A stretch of DNA of 48,594 bases from CAG-390 sp045541375 (lineage in GTDB: Bacteria; Bacillota; Clostridia; Oscillospirales; CAG-272), in the NCBI GenBank assembly GCA_045541375.1, contig JAZQJB010000079.1, positions 1 through 48,594 of the forward strand, in the 5' to 3' direction. Of this stretch, positions 1-9,200 are shown piece by piece; position 1 is the stretch's first letter; every line of letters begins with the position of its first letter. Made by a program: the position numbers and the translations under genes. The notes under the pieces were generated by a model. That model was not told the DNA's origin. It was given only the letters and a program-made list of their open reading frames with translations, and ran no database searches.

Positions 1-1610
1 CCGCCGTTATACCAATCAACGGGCAACCAATACTTTAACTTCTCGGGATCTGCCAGACAATCGTCGTTTAAAGGATCGATGTATCTGAGGAAATACCAAG
101 AGGAGCCTGCCCACTGAGGCATGGTGTCGGTCTCTCTCTTTGCAGCCGCGCCGCACTTGGGGCAGGTGCAATTTACGAACTCATCGATTCTTGCGAGAGG
201 CGATTCACCGCCTACGCCGGGTGCGAACTCCTCCATGGGAGGCAGACGGAGAGGAAGCTCCTCGTAGGGTACGGGAACCATTCCGCAATGAGGACAGTGA
301 ACGATCGGGATGGGCTCGCCCCAGTATCTCTGGCGGTTGAATGCCCAGTCCTTCATCTTATACTGTACGCCGCCCTCGCCGACGCCGAGCTTTTTAAGCT
401 CTTCTGTCGCGCGCTTGATAGCTTCAGCCTTAACGGAAATACCGTTGAGGAAGCCGGAGTTGACCATTTCGCCGTCGCCCGCATATGCTTCCTTCTCGAT
501 ATCGCCGCCCTTGATGACCTCGACGATGTCGATTCCGAACTTGCGTGCGAAATCCCAGTCGCGGCTGTCGTGTGCGGGAACTGCCATAATAGCGCCGGTT
601 CCGTAGCCCATCATTACGTAGTCTGCGATGTAGATCGGAATATTCTTGCCGGTGATGGGGTTGATACCCGAGATGCCGTCGAGGCAAACGCCGGTCTTGT
701 CCTTAACGAGCTGAGTACGCTCGAACTCGGTCTTCTTCGCGCACTCCTCGCGGTATGCGAGAACGGCATCCATATTTGCGATCTTGTCGGCATATTTGTC
801 GATAAGGGGATGCTCGGGCGCAATTACCATAAAAGTAACGCCGAAGATGGTATCGGGACGGGTAGTATAAACGCGAAGCTTTTCGTCGACCTCTGCGAGT
901 GAGAAGTTGATGAATGCGCCCTCGGAGCGGCCGATCCAGTTGACCTGCTGCTGCTTGATGTTGGGGAGATAATCAACATCGGCAAGACCGTTCAGAAGCT
1001 TATCTGCATACTCGGTGATGCGGAGATACCATACGTCCTTGGATTTCTGAATGATGTCGGAATGACAAATGTCACACTTGCCGCCCTGCGAGTCCTCGTT
1101 CGAGAGAACGACCTTACAGTTGGGGCAGTAGTTTACGAGAGCGGTGTCGCGGAATGCGAGGCCGTTTTCGAACATTTTGAGGAAGATCCACTGAGTCCAG
1201 CGGTAGTAGTCCTCGTCGGTGGTATCGACAACGCGATCCCAATCGAGAGCAAAACCTACGCGGCGGAGCTGATTTGTGAACTTCGCAATATTGTTATCGG
1301 TAACGATTCTGGGGTGAACGCCGGTCTTTACTGCAGTGTTCTCGGTGGGAAGACCGAAAGCGTCAAATCCCATCGGGAAGAGGACGTTGTAGCCGTCCAT
1401 TCTTCTCTTTCTTGAAACTACCTCAAGTCCGGAATAAGCCTTGATGTGTCCGACGTGCATACCCGATCCGCTGGGATAGGGAAACTCTACGAGCGCGTAA
1501 AACTTGGGCTTTTCACTTCCCTTCTCGCCGGGATCTGCGGCGTGGAACGCCTTTTCCTCGTCCCAACGAGTCTGCCATTTCTTTTCAAATTCTTTGAAAT
1601 TGTTTCTCAT
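1..1610 (-). CDS. leuS: leucyl-tRNA synthetase, N-terminal 536 residues (cut by window edge)
   Basis: Charges tRNA-Leu with leucine in the cytoplasm. I translated the minus strand from ATG at 1610; the frame stays open to base 1, so the C-terminal part with the KMSKS loop and anticodon-binding domain lies outside the window. Visible: the class I HIGH box as YPSGSGMHVGH near residue 45, a Cys4 zinc-knuckle-like stretch starting CPNCK, the CP1 editing-domain motif TTRPDTIFG, and RYWGEPIP of the catalytic core. AAGGAG sits 8 nt before the ATG and supports this start. It lies 29 nt downstream of rsfS and is the last visible gene of the long block starting at topA. There is no T-box directly upstream, unlike valS, so it is probably expressed by readthrough from the genes before it. 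Confidence 0.97.
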   Translation of the reverse strand, partial: MRNNFKEFEKKWQTRWDEEKAFHAADPGEKGSEKPKFYALVEFPYPSGSGMHVGHIKAYSGLEVVSRKRRMDGYNVLFPMGFDAFGLPTENTAVKTGVHPRIVTDNNIAKFTNQLRRVGFALDWDRVVDTTDEDYYRWTQWIFLKMFENGLAFRDTALVNYCPNCKVVLSNEDSQGGKCDICHSDIIQKSKDVWYLRITEYADKLLNGLADVDYLPNIKQQQVNWIGRSEGAFINFSLAEVDEKLRVYTTRPDTIFGVTFMVIAPEHPLIDKYADKIANMDAVLAYREECAKKTEFERTQLVKDKTGVCLDGISGINPITGKNIPIYIADYVMMGYGTGAIMAVPAHDSRDWDFARKFGIDIVEVIKGGDIEKEAYAGDGEMVNSGFLNGISVKAEAIKRATEELKKLGVGEGGVQYKMKDWAFNRQRYWGEPIPIVHCPHCGMVPVPYEELPLRLPPMEEFAPGVGGESPLARIDEFVNCTCPKCGAAAKRETDTMPQWAGSSWYFLRYIDPLNDDCLADPEKLKYWLPVDWYNG

Positions 1611-1639
1611 AATATGTGCTCCTTGAATAGGAATTATTT

Positions 1640-2038
1640 TTAGTCTTCAACAGTAATTCTTTCGGTATCCGAATAGAGCTTGTCGAGGTTATAGAACTCG
1701 CGCATCTCGCGGCTGAAGATATGAACTATAACTCTGCCGTAGTCCATGACCATCCAGGAGTTATCGGAGCCTCTGCCCTCAACGCGGTCAGCCTTGATCT
1801 CGATCTTTTCGAGCTGATACTCGACCTCGTCGGTAAGAGCCTTGACGTGGGTGTTCGACTGAGCTGTGCAAAGCACGAAATAGTCGGTAAGGTCGATCTT
1901 GTCGCCTACACGCATAACTGCAAGATCCTCGCCGTTTTTGTGATCGAGAACCTTGTAGACTGCCTTTGCGAGCGAGAGAGAATTTTCAAAGCCCTGCTCG
2001 TCTTTTTCAACTGTTACGGAGAACTGGGTGTTTTCCAT
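1640..2038 (-). CDS. rsfS: ribosome silencing factor RsfS (Iojap/YbeB family)
   Basis: Binds ribosomal protein L14 and blocks subunit joining when nutrients are scarce (established for the family). The protein has 132 residues, the usual size. It shows the family core, with DLTDYFVLCTAQSNTHVKAL in the middle, WMVMDYGRVIVHIF and the C-terminal REFYNLDKLYSD. ATG at 2038 is preceded by GGAAAA. It lies 39 nt after the LCP gene and 29 nt before leuS. The yhbY-nadD-yqeK-rsfS order matches that of Bacillus and Clostridia, except for the LCP gene inserted between yqeK and rsfS. Confidence 0.96.
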   Translation of the reverse strand: MENTQFSVTVEKDEQGFENSLSLAKAVYKVLDHKNGEDLAVMRVGDKIDLTDYFVLCTAQSNTHVKALTDEVEYQLEKIEIKADRVEGRGSDNSWMVMDYGRVIVHIFSREMREFYNLDKLYSDTERITVED

Positions 2039-2077
2039 CTTTGTTTTCCTTTCTATATTAAGAAATTGATTTTTGTT

Positions 2078-3160
2078 TTATCCCTCAACGGGTTTGGGAG
2101 GGAGCGAATAATATTTATAAATACGCAGGAAATCGTCGTCTTCCTCTTTACACAGAATTGAAGAAGAATCAAAAAGAGCTTCTGCGATTTTGTTATCGTA
2201 TACGTTAAAATATGTGTTTATCGCCTCAAGCATACCTTCCTTTGACAGGACGTAATACCAGGCTTCGGGGTTCGTTTTGTGAAGCTGCATACCGGGAGCT
2301 GTCAGCATTGTGAGCTCTCTGTTCTGTGCAGAGAAGAACTTCCCCGCAAAATATGCGGCATCGTCAACGGTTATATCTGTTTCGAGCATCGGAAGCACGC
2401 CTTTGGCGATCGCAAGCGCCTGAACAGCGTTCATTTCGTTCATCACCTTTTTGAAAAGCGATGACATAAACTGCTTTTGCGCGTCGATTCTTCCAAGATC
2501 GCCTTCGGCATAGTCGGAGCGGAAACGAATGAAGTCGGTCGCGTTTTTGCCGTCAAGCACTTGCACACCGGCTTTGAGATCGATATAGAGATCTTGGAAC
2601 GGATCGCTGTACTTCATATCGAATGGCACGTTGATCTCGACGCCTCCGACAGAATCAACGATCACCTCGAGTGCTTCAAGGTCGATAAGTGCTGTATAGT
2701 CGATGTTCACGCAAAGTGTGACTTCGAGTATATCGCGCATCTTGTAAACGTCCGCATCAAGTACGACCGAATTGATCTTATCTTCCTTACCTTCCCACTC
2801 GATATAGGTATCGCGCGGGATCTGCATCACGGATATTCTTCCCGAAGCAACGTCAAAGGACGCGAGCAGTATCGCATCTCCCCTGCCCGATGCTTTATCG
2901 ACACCGACGACAAGGAATAGATATTTATCTTTCTCTCTCGTATAATCGGGGATCGGTTCCGTGGTTACTTCCGGAGGTTGGGTATTTTCCGTCCAAGACT
3001 GTTCCGGTGCGGGTGAGAGCGGATCATTATCGGTGAAAGGTACTCCAGTATCGACCGTCGGGTGGTAGAGTGCCGTTTTGAGGGCAAGGAGCGAGCACAG
3101 GATCAGCAAAAGCGACAGGATCATTATCAGCCCGATAACGTATATTTTATCAAGCTTCAT
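2078..3160 (-). CDS. LytR-CpsA-Psr (LCP) family cell-wall ligase
   Basis: LCP enzymes move undecaprenyl-linked anionic polymers onto peptidoglycan at the outer face of the membrane. This 360-residue protein has one N-terminal membrane helix (about residues 7-28), a Pro/Thr-rich linker, then an LCP domain beginning at DKYLFLVVGVDKASGRGDA. Conserved arginines and aspartates of the pyrophosphate pocket are visible in GRGDAILLASFD, QIPRDTYI and FRSDYAEGDLGRIDAQKQF. Its ATG at 3160 overlaps the yqeK stop as ATGA, so the two are probably translationally coupled. Which polymer it handles cannot be told from the sequence. Confidence 0.93.
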   Translation of the reverse strand: MKLDKIYVIGLIMILSLLLILCSLLALKTALYHPTVDTGVPFTDNDPLSPAPEQSWTENTQPPEVTTEPIPDYTREKDKYLFLVVGVDKASGRGDAILLASFDVASGRISVMQIPRDTYIEWEGKEDKINSVVLDADVYKMRDILEVTLCVNIDYTALIDLEALEVIVDSVGGVEINVPFDMKYSDPFQDLYIDLKAGVQVLDGKNATDFIRFRSDYAEGDLGRIDAQKQFMSSLFKKVMNEMNAVQALAIAKGVLPMLETDITVDDAAYFAGKFFSAQNRELTMLTAPGMQLHKTNPEAWYYVLSKEGMLEAINTYFNVYDNKIAEALFDSSSILCKEEDDDFLRIYKYYSLPPKPVEG

Positions 3161-3789
3161 TCGCCAAGCCTCGCTTTCAGATCGGCGCGTGCCTCGAGCG
3201 TCAAGGGATGGATGCTTCGTTCTTTTGATCGGAGATATGAAAGCGTATTGTCGATCGACGCGAGTGCCGCTCGGTCGAGGTGACGGATGCGCTCTTGCTC
3301 ATTCATATCCTCGGGTTTCGCGGAGAAGAATTCCTCGCGAAGAGATACGCAAGAAGGATAAGTTCTTGTATCGTCGATATAATCGGCGAGGAAGATGATC
3401 TTTTCAAAAATACTCATTCCCTCTCTGCCCGTGGTGTGGTAGCGAACAGCATCGATCACTCGCGGGTCGGCAAATTCGGGGAATCTGTCGGGGATCACAA
3501 GCGCGGCTGTCAGCGCGTGGATCGTCGGCATTGAGGCAAGTTCCTCGGGAAGTGGCTTTACCGAATAGCTTTCAAGAATCGCGAGCTGTTCTTCGTCGGA
3601 AAGTTCCTTGGTCACGTCGTGCAGAAGCGCGGCGGATTTCAAAAGGAGAAGAGTCTCGTCATCGTGAAAGTAAAGAAGTCCAAGACGATATGCCATATCC
3701 TCGACAGCGAGAACGTGCTTCATTCGCTTTCCCGAAAGAACGGAAGCTACCTTTTCGCGCAGGTTTTCGATTTGAACCGGGGTTATCAT
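3157..3789 (-). CDS. yqeK: HD-domain nucleotide hydrolase YqeK
   Basis: YqeK-family HD proteins hydrolyse diadenosine tetraphosphate symmetrically (family knowledge). The His-Asp metal site is visible as AALLHDVTKE, with an upstream His in KHVLAVEDMA and downstream YHTTGREGMS and FLADYIDDTR, all typical of YqeK. I place the start at ATG 3789, which forms an ATGA overlap with the nadD stop and gives 210 residues. A TTG at 3801 would add four residues (MPVQ) but is less likely. Its own TGA overlaps the ATG of the LCP gene. Confidence 0.93.
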   Translation of the reverse strand: MITPVQIENLREKVASVLSGKRMKHVLAVEDMAYRLGLLYFHDDETLLLLKSAALLHDVTKELSDEEQLAILESYSVKPLPEELASMPTIHALTAALVIPDRFPEFADPRVIDAVRYHTTGREGMSIFEKIIFLADYIDDTRTYPSCVSLREEFFSAKPEDMNEQERIRHLDRAALASIDNTLSYLRSKERSIHPLTLEARADLKARLGE

Positions 3790-4412
3790 CTGAACAGGCA
3801 ATGGTCTTCGATATACATCTTGACCTTGGGGTCTACCATGCCCGAAATATCGCCGCCTTCGCGCAGAGTCTTACGCACGAGGCTTGAGGATATTTCAATA
3901 GGGTCGCTGACTACGCGGCGGACGATGGCATTGTATTTTTCTGTATATTCGCCGATCTTTTTGAGGATCTTGTTCGTTATGAACGGATCGTTCTCGCGGC
4001 GGATATAAATGGGATAGCAGAGTTTGAATATCTCTTCTGCCTGATACCACTGATCGAGTGTCAGGAACATATCTGTACCGCAGAAGAGGAAGAGGCGCGT
4101 GTCGGGCGCAGAGAGCTCGCGGAGGGTATCAACGGTATAGCTGACTCCGCCGCGGCGAAGCTCGAGATCGCTGACTATAACGCCTTCGATACTGCCGAAA
4201 GCAAGCTCGCACATTGCGTATCTGTGAAAGGGATCAATATCGAAGTCGAGCTGTTTATGCGGCGGGATCGCGGCGGGGATGACAAAGAGGTAGTCCAGCC
4301 GCATCTGCTTCATAAACGCCTTTGCCGCTTCAACGTGACCGTTGTGAGGCGGCGCGAAGGTTCCACCGTAGATGCCTACGCGGCGGATATTTTCGTTATA
4401 TGAGGTATTCAT
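3786..4412 (-). CDS. nadD: nicotinate-nucleotide adenylyltransferase
   Basis: Transfers AMP from ATP to nicotinate mononucleotide, making deamido-NAD in NAD synthesis. The 208-residue protein opens with the nucleotidyltransferase signature GIYGGTFAPPHNGH, then IPPHKQ, and ends with SSSLVRKTLREGGDI, which carries the second ATP-binding motif. ATG at 4412 overlaps the yhbY stop as ATGA, and its TGA overlaps the yqeK ATG. A nicotinamidase-like gene about 43 kb away (47225-47746) could supply the same pathway with nicotinate. Confidence 0.96.
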   Translation of the reverse strand: MNTSYNENIRRVGIYGGTFAPPHNGHVEAAKAFMKQMRLDYLFVIPAAIPPHKQLDFDIDPFHRYAMCELAFGSIEGVIVSDLELRRGGVSYTVDTLRELSAPDTRLFLFCGTDMFLTLDQWYQAEEIFKLCYPIYIRRENDPFITNKILKKIGEYTEKYNAIVRRVVSDPIEISSSLVRKTLREGGDISGMVDPKVKMYIEDHCLFR

Positions 4413-4702
4413 TTAAGTTCGATTTTGGGGTTCTTTTTCGAGGGGCGGTAAAGAACCAGCTTTTTGCCGACTGTGCAAACAACAGCCGAATCGGTTGCCT
4501 CTGCAAGTGCCTCTGCCGCCTCACGAGGAGTCCACGCGCAGTTATCGAGAACAGAAAGCTTGATAAGCTCACGTGCCTCGAGGGCGTCGGAAACCGTCTT
4601 TACGAGGTTTTCGCCGATGCCGTCCTTGCCCACCTGCATAATGGTCGGCTCTGCGGTTGCGAGAGAGCGGAGGTATGCTCTCTGTTTAGAAGTTAATATC
4701 AT
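4409..4702 (-). CDS. yhbY: CRM-domain RNA-binding protein YhbY
   Basis: YhbY proteins associate with pre-50S particles through a single CRM domain. The translation from ATG 4702 is 97 residues and starts MILTSKQRAYLRSLA, the family N-terminus. GKDGIGENLVK contains the conserved GxxG-type loop, and the strand VCTVGKKLVLYRPSKKN closes the domain. The longer reading from a TTG at 4720 is disfavoured because ATG 4702 overlaps the rdgB stop as ATGA. The ATGA links on both sides place it in the rdgB-yhbY-nadD-yqeK chain. Confidence 0.94.
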   Translation of the reverse strand: MILTSKQRAYLRSLATAEPTIMQVGKDGIGENLVKTVSDALEARELIKLSVLDNCAWTPREAAEALAEATDSAVVCTVGKKLVLYRPSKKNPKIELK

Positions 4703-5349
4703 AATCCGTACCTTTTCCAAAGTTTTTCTTTTTCTTCCGCGATGCGGTTATTGAATGCGGCGGCAAAGGCTTTGACTCCCGCGCCGCGGTGGCTGATCGC
4801 GTTCTTCTCTTCCGCGCTCATCTCGGCAAAGGTCTTGCCGAAGGGATCGAACCAGAAGAGGGGATCATAGCCGAAGCCGGCATTTCCTCTGGGATTGAAG
4901 AGGATCTCGCCGGGACAGTAACCCGTGCCGATGATGGGATCACCTGCAAGAGGCTGTCCCTCGGGGATGACACAAGCTATCGTACACACGAATGCCGCGC
5001 TTCTGTCGCCGATGCCCTCAAGATTCTTGAGAAGCTTTTCGTTATTTTTCTGATCGTCGCAAGGCTCGCCCGCATATCTCGCGGAATAAACGCCGGGTTC
5101 ACCGTTCAGCGCGTTTACGATCAGTCCCGAATCATCCGCAATCGAGCAAAGACCCGAGAATTCGGCTGCGGCGCGCGCCTTGATAAGCGCGTTTTCTTCG
5201 AAAGTCGTGCCGTTTTCCTCGATCTCGCCGACAAAGCCGACATCATCGAGAGAAACGAGCTCGATCTCAATATCCTTGATATACTCGGAAAGGAGCTTTT
5301 GAAGCTCTGCTATCTTTCCGCGGTTTTTGGAGGCTATACAAATTCTCAT
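4699..5349 (-). CDS. rdgB: XTP/dITP diphosphatase (RdgB/HAM1 family)
   Basis: Removes non-canonical purine triphosphates (dITP, XTP) by hydrolysis to the monophosphate and PPi. The 216-residue protein starts MRICIASKNRGKIAEL, holding the SxNxxK nucleotide-binding motif, and continues with SIADDSGLIVNALNG (metal and catalytic Asp), PGVYSARYAG, GFGYDPLFW and ISHRGAGVKAF. All are diagnostic for the family. ATG 5349 has AAGGTGA shortly upstream. It starts 9 nt after the ftsY stop, so the two are probably co-transcribed. Confidence 0.96.
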   Translation of the reverse strand: MRICIASKNRGKIAELQKLLSEYIKDIEIELVSLDDVGFVGEIEENGTTFEENALIKARAAAEFSGLCSIADDSGLIVNALNGEPGVYSARYAGEPCDDQKNNEKLLKNLEGIGDRSAAFVCTIACVIPEGQPLAGDPIIGTGYCPGEILFNPRGNAGFGYDPLFWFDPFGKTFAEMSAEEKNAISHRGAGVKAFAAAFNNRIAEEKEKLWKRYGL

Positions 5350-5358
5350 AGCGTCACC

Positions 5359-6264
5359 TTAATTGAAAAGTGCTTCTGTGAATTCCTTGGCGTCGAATTC
5401 CTGCATATCGTCGATCTTCTCGCCGACGCCGATGAATTTGACGGGAATGCCGAGCTCCTTGCGGATCGAAAGGACGATACCGCCCTTTGCGGTTCCGTCG
5501 AGCTTGTTGAGAACAAGACCCGTGATCTCTGCGGCGTTCTTGAATTCCTTCGCCTGCAGGATCGCGTTCTGACCCGTTGTTGCATCGAGAACAAGAAGAT
5601 TCTCGCGTGCCGCACCGGGAAGCTCGCGGTCGATGACGCGGTTGATCTTTGCAAGCTCGTTCATAAGGTTCTTTTTGTTGTGGAGTCTGCCTGCGGTATC
5701 GACGATGAGCACGTCCGCGCCGCGATTTCTCGCGTAGTTTGCCGCATCGTAAACGACTGCCGCAGGGTCGCTTCCCTCGGTCTGCTTTACGAGCTCAACG
5801 TCGGCTCTCTTGCACCATTCGGCAAGCTGATCGATCGCTGCCGCACGGAAGGTATCCGCAGCCGCTACGACAACCTTTTTGCCCTCCTGGCGAAGTCTGT
5901 TTGAGATCTTGCCGATAGAGGTGGTCTTACCCGCACCGTTTACGCCGATAACGAGGATAACGGAAGGAGTTGTCGAAAGATTGAGAGGCTCGCCGTCGCC
6001 GATCATATCGGCAATGATCTCGCGGATCGCGATCTCGGTGTCCTCGCGCGATTTGAGGCGGTCGTCCTTGATACGCTCGCGAAGCATATCAATGATCTCC
6101 TCCGCCGCGGTAACTCCGACGTCGGCGCAGATAAGCGCTTCCTCAAGCTCCTCAAGGGCGTCCTCGTCGATCTTTACAAATGCTTTAAGGACGGTATCTA
6201 TCTGCCCCATAAGGGCGTTTTTGGTCTTTCCGAGACCTGCTTTTAATTTATCAAGAAATCCCAT
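5359..6264 (-). CDS. ftsY: signal recognition particle receptor FtsY
   Basis: Membrane-associated SRP GTPase that docks SRP-ribosome complexes at the Sec translocon. Read from ATG 6264 (the codon before it is a TTG) it has 301 residues: an N helical bundle (1-90), the P-loop GVNGAGKT at 107-114, DTAGRLHNKKNLMNEL (G3), LNKLDGTAKGG (G4 region) and the C-terminal FIGVGEKIDDM. The acidic A domain of E. coli FtsY is absent, as is normal in Firmicutes. GGAGAA lies about 9 nt upstream of ATG 6264. The start codon is inside the 3' end of smc, so the two genes overlap by 14 nt. Confidence 0.97.
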   Translation of the reverse strand: MGFLDKLKAGLGKTKNALMGQIDTVLKAFVKIDEDALEELEEALICADVGVTAAEEIIDMLRERIKDDRLKSREDTEIAIREIIADMIGDGEPLNLSTTPSVILVIGVNGAGKTTSIGKISNRLRQEGKKVVVAAADTFRAAAIDQLAEWCKRADVELVKQTEGSDPAAVVYDAANYARNRGADVLIVDTAGRLHNKKNLMNELAKINRVIDRELPGAARENLLVLDATTGQNAILQAKEFKNAAEITGLVLNKLDGTAKGGIVLSIRKELGIPVKFIGVGEKIDDMQEFDAKEFTEALFN

Positions 6265-9200
6265 CAAAGAGTTCTCCTTTTTTGTTTGCTATTTCCGCCA
6301 CGTCGAGGGTGAGTATCTTCGAGATACCCGACTCGGGCATTGTTACGCCATAAAGTCTGTCTGCGGCGTTCATTGTGCCTCGGCGGTGAGTGATAAGTAT
6401 GAACTGTGTATCGTCCGAATAACGGTGGATATACTGCGAGAAGCGTTCAACATTGACCTCGTCAAGCGCCGCCTCGATCTCGTCGAGGATGCAGAAGGGT
6501 GTGGGGTTGACCTGGAGTATCGCAAAGAAGAGAGCGATGGCAACGAAAGCCTGCTCACCGCCCGAAAGCTGCATCAGCGACTTGATGATCTTGCCGGGAG
6601 GTGCCGCCTTGATCTCGATTCCGCTTTCAAGAACGTTTTCGGGATCGGTCAGTATCAGCTCTGCAGAGCCGCCGCCGAAGAGCTCGGAGAAGGTGCGCTT
6701 GAAGTTTTCGTTGATCTGGTTGAAGGAATCAACGAAGGTCTTCTCCATCTCGCTCTCAAGGCTCTTGATAACCTTTTCGAGCTCGTTCTTTGCCTTTTCA
6801 AGGTCTGCCATCTGCGCGGTCTTTTCGTCATACTGCGCCTTTTCGGTCTGATATTCGTCGATAACGGACAGATTTACGTGTCCGATGTTTCTTATCTTGT
6901 TTCTGTATTCGGTCTGGAGCGCGAATACTGCGGGGCGTTCCTCCGCCGTGATGACGGGGTAACCGAATGCCATCGCCTCGGCTCTTGTAAGTCCGTATTC
7001 ATCCCAGAAGGTCTTTGTTTCAGCATCGAGCTTTGCGCGGATCTGCGCGAGGTTGGTTTCAAGACGGAGCTTGTCCGCGATGAGCTTATCCCTGCGCGAG
7101 CGGCGTTCCTCGACGGAGTTGCGGAGAGTGACGAGTTTTCCCTCGTATTCGAGTGAGCCTTCCTCGATCGCTGTACGGCGGGCGTTGAGCTCTGTAAGCT
7201 TCTCTTCTCCCGTGCCGAGAGTCTTGATGGCTTCGTCGAGCTCGCCCTTGAGCTCTGCGACTCTTGCCTTTGCCTCGGAAGCGGCAGTTTCTCTTGCAAC
7301 CGCATCGATTCGGAGTGCGCGAGCCTTTTCGCGCGACATTTCGGCGAGTGCGTTGCAGCTTTCGATGTCACGGCGAAGCTCGGAGATGCGAACAGTGACG
7401 TTCATAATATCAGCGCGGAGCTTATCTCGCTCCTTGAGTGCCGCGTGACGTTTTTCTTCGGTTTCGGCGCGGAATTCCTCGAGCTCCGATACCTTTGCGG
7501 TCAGCTCGCGCTCGCGAGCCTCGAGCATTTCGATCTCTGCCGCGCGGCGTTCCTTTTCACCTGCAACGTTCTCGAGGTCAGCCATAAACTTCTCGAGAAG
7601 CTCGCGGTCGGCGGCAAGAGTTTCTTTATTCTTTTCAAGTCTGGTCGCCTCGACGGCGCGCAGAGTTGCTATCATTGCATTTGCGCTCTCATCAGCCTCG
7701 ATGTCGTTTTCGAGCTCGGCAAGCGAAGCTTCGAGAGCTTCGAGAGTGGAGCGGAGTTTGACAGAGTTCTTCGAAAGAACGTCAAGCTCTGCGCTCATTC
7801 GTTTAATCTCGTCGGCACGGGTAAGAATGCCGCTCGAGGTGCGGAGCGAACCGCCGGTGAAGGAACCGTCGCGGTTGATCTGCTGACCGTCGAGGGTTAC
7901 CGTGCGAACGCTGTAACGAAGTGCCTTTGCCATTTCGGTGGCGTTTTCGAGGTTATCGAAAACGATGATCCTGCCGAGCATTGACGACAGAACGGCATTG
8001 AATTTAGCATCTGCGGAAACAAGCTCGGATGCGATTCCGATATATCCGTTGAAGGATGCCGCCTGCTTCATTTCGCGGGTGGGCTCGGGAGCGGGTCTTA
8101 CCGACGTCAGCGGGAAGAAGGTTGCTCGGCCTGCATTGTTGCGCTTGAGGCAGTTGATCGCCGCGCGCGCGGTTCTTTCCTCGTCGACAACGATATTCTG
8201 TATTGCCGCGCCGAGTGCGGTTTCGATCGCGGTTACGTACTTACTCTCAACCGTGATGAGTGACGAAAGCGGACCGTAGATCTTTCCGCCGTCGATCTTA
8301 CCCTCGGAATAGGAGCGCATAACGAACTTAACGCTGTTGTTATATCCCTCGAAATGCTCCTCCATTCGGCGGAGTGCTTCGATCTTACCGCCGAGGGTAT
8401 CGATTCTGATCTCTGCGGAAGTGAGGTCGGAGCGGTCGCTGTCGCGCTTGATGCGAAGCGTATCTGCTTCTGCCTTCTTTTCAGCCAAGATCTCTGCGTT
8501 TTCCGCGAGTTTGGCATCGTATTCGGCAATAGTGCGCTCGCTGTCCTCGCACTCAGCCTCGTGTGCTGCAGCAAGGCGGCGGCGTTCGTTTACGTTCTTT
8601 CTTGCGGCTTCGTCACGTCCCTCGTCCTCTTCATCGGAGCGTCCGAGAAGCTCGAGACGGGCGTGGATATCGGAAATCTCTTCCTTTGCCGCAGAGAGTT
8701 CTTCAAAAGCAAGTCCGATCGAGCTGTCGTGGCTGTCGGCAAGCTTTTCGGCGTCTGCAGCCTGATTTGAAAGCTTTGTTTCTTCGCCCGCAAGCTCGGC
8801 AATATTCGCGGCGATAGCCTTTGCCTCGCCGTCCTTTGCAGCGGCTCTTGCATCCTCGTCGGCTGCTGACGTGCGAAGACCTTCGGCGGTTGCACGCTCG
8901 ACAGAAACGCTTCCCTCGGTGTGCGTGATATTTGTATTGATGACCTTGATTCGTGCATCAAGCTCGTAGTTATCTCTTGTTCTCGCAGAGATCTCGGATG
9001 CTATCCTTGCGGCTTCGGCTTTATTTTCAAAAGCAAGCGACTCGAGTCTTTCCTGCTGTTCGCGGAGGGTTGTAAGGCTTTCGTCGGTTTCTTCGATCTC
9101 GCGGTCGGTTCGACGAAGTTCAACGTTGGATTCGTTTTCGGATGCGCGGAGACCTTCGGTATCATAGAGCCAGAGCTGAACGTCAGCCTGTCTTTTTACC

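Noticed and set aside
4789..5904. 371-residue plus-strand frame opposite rdgB and ftsY
   Set aside because: Shadow of two well-supported minus-strand genes; shows no domain and spans the rdgB-ftsY junction.
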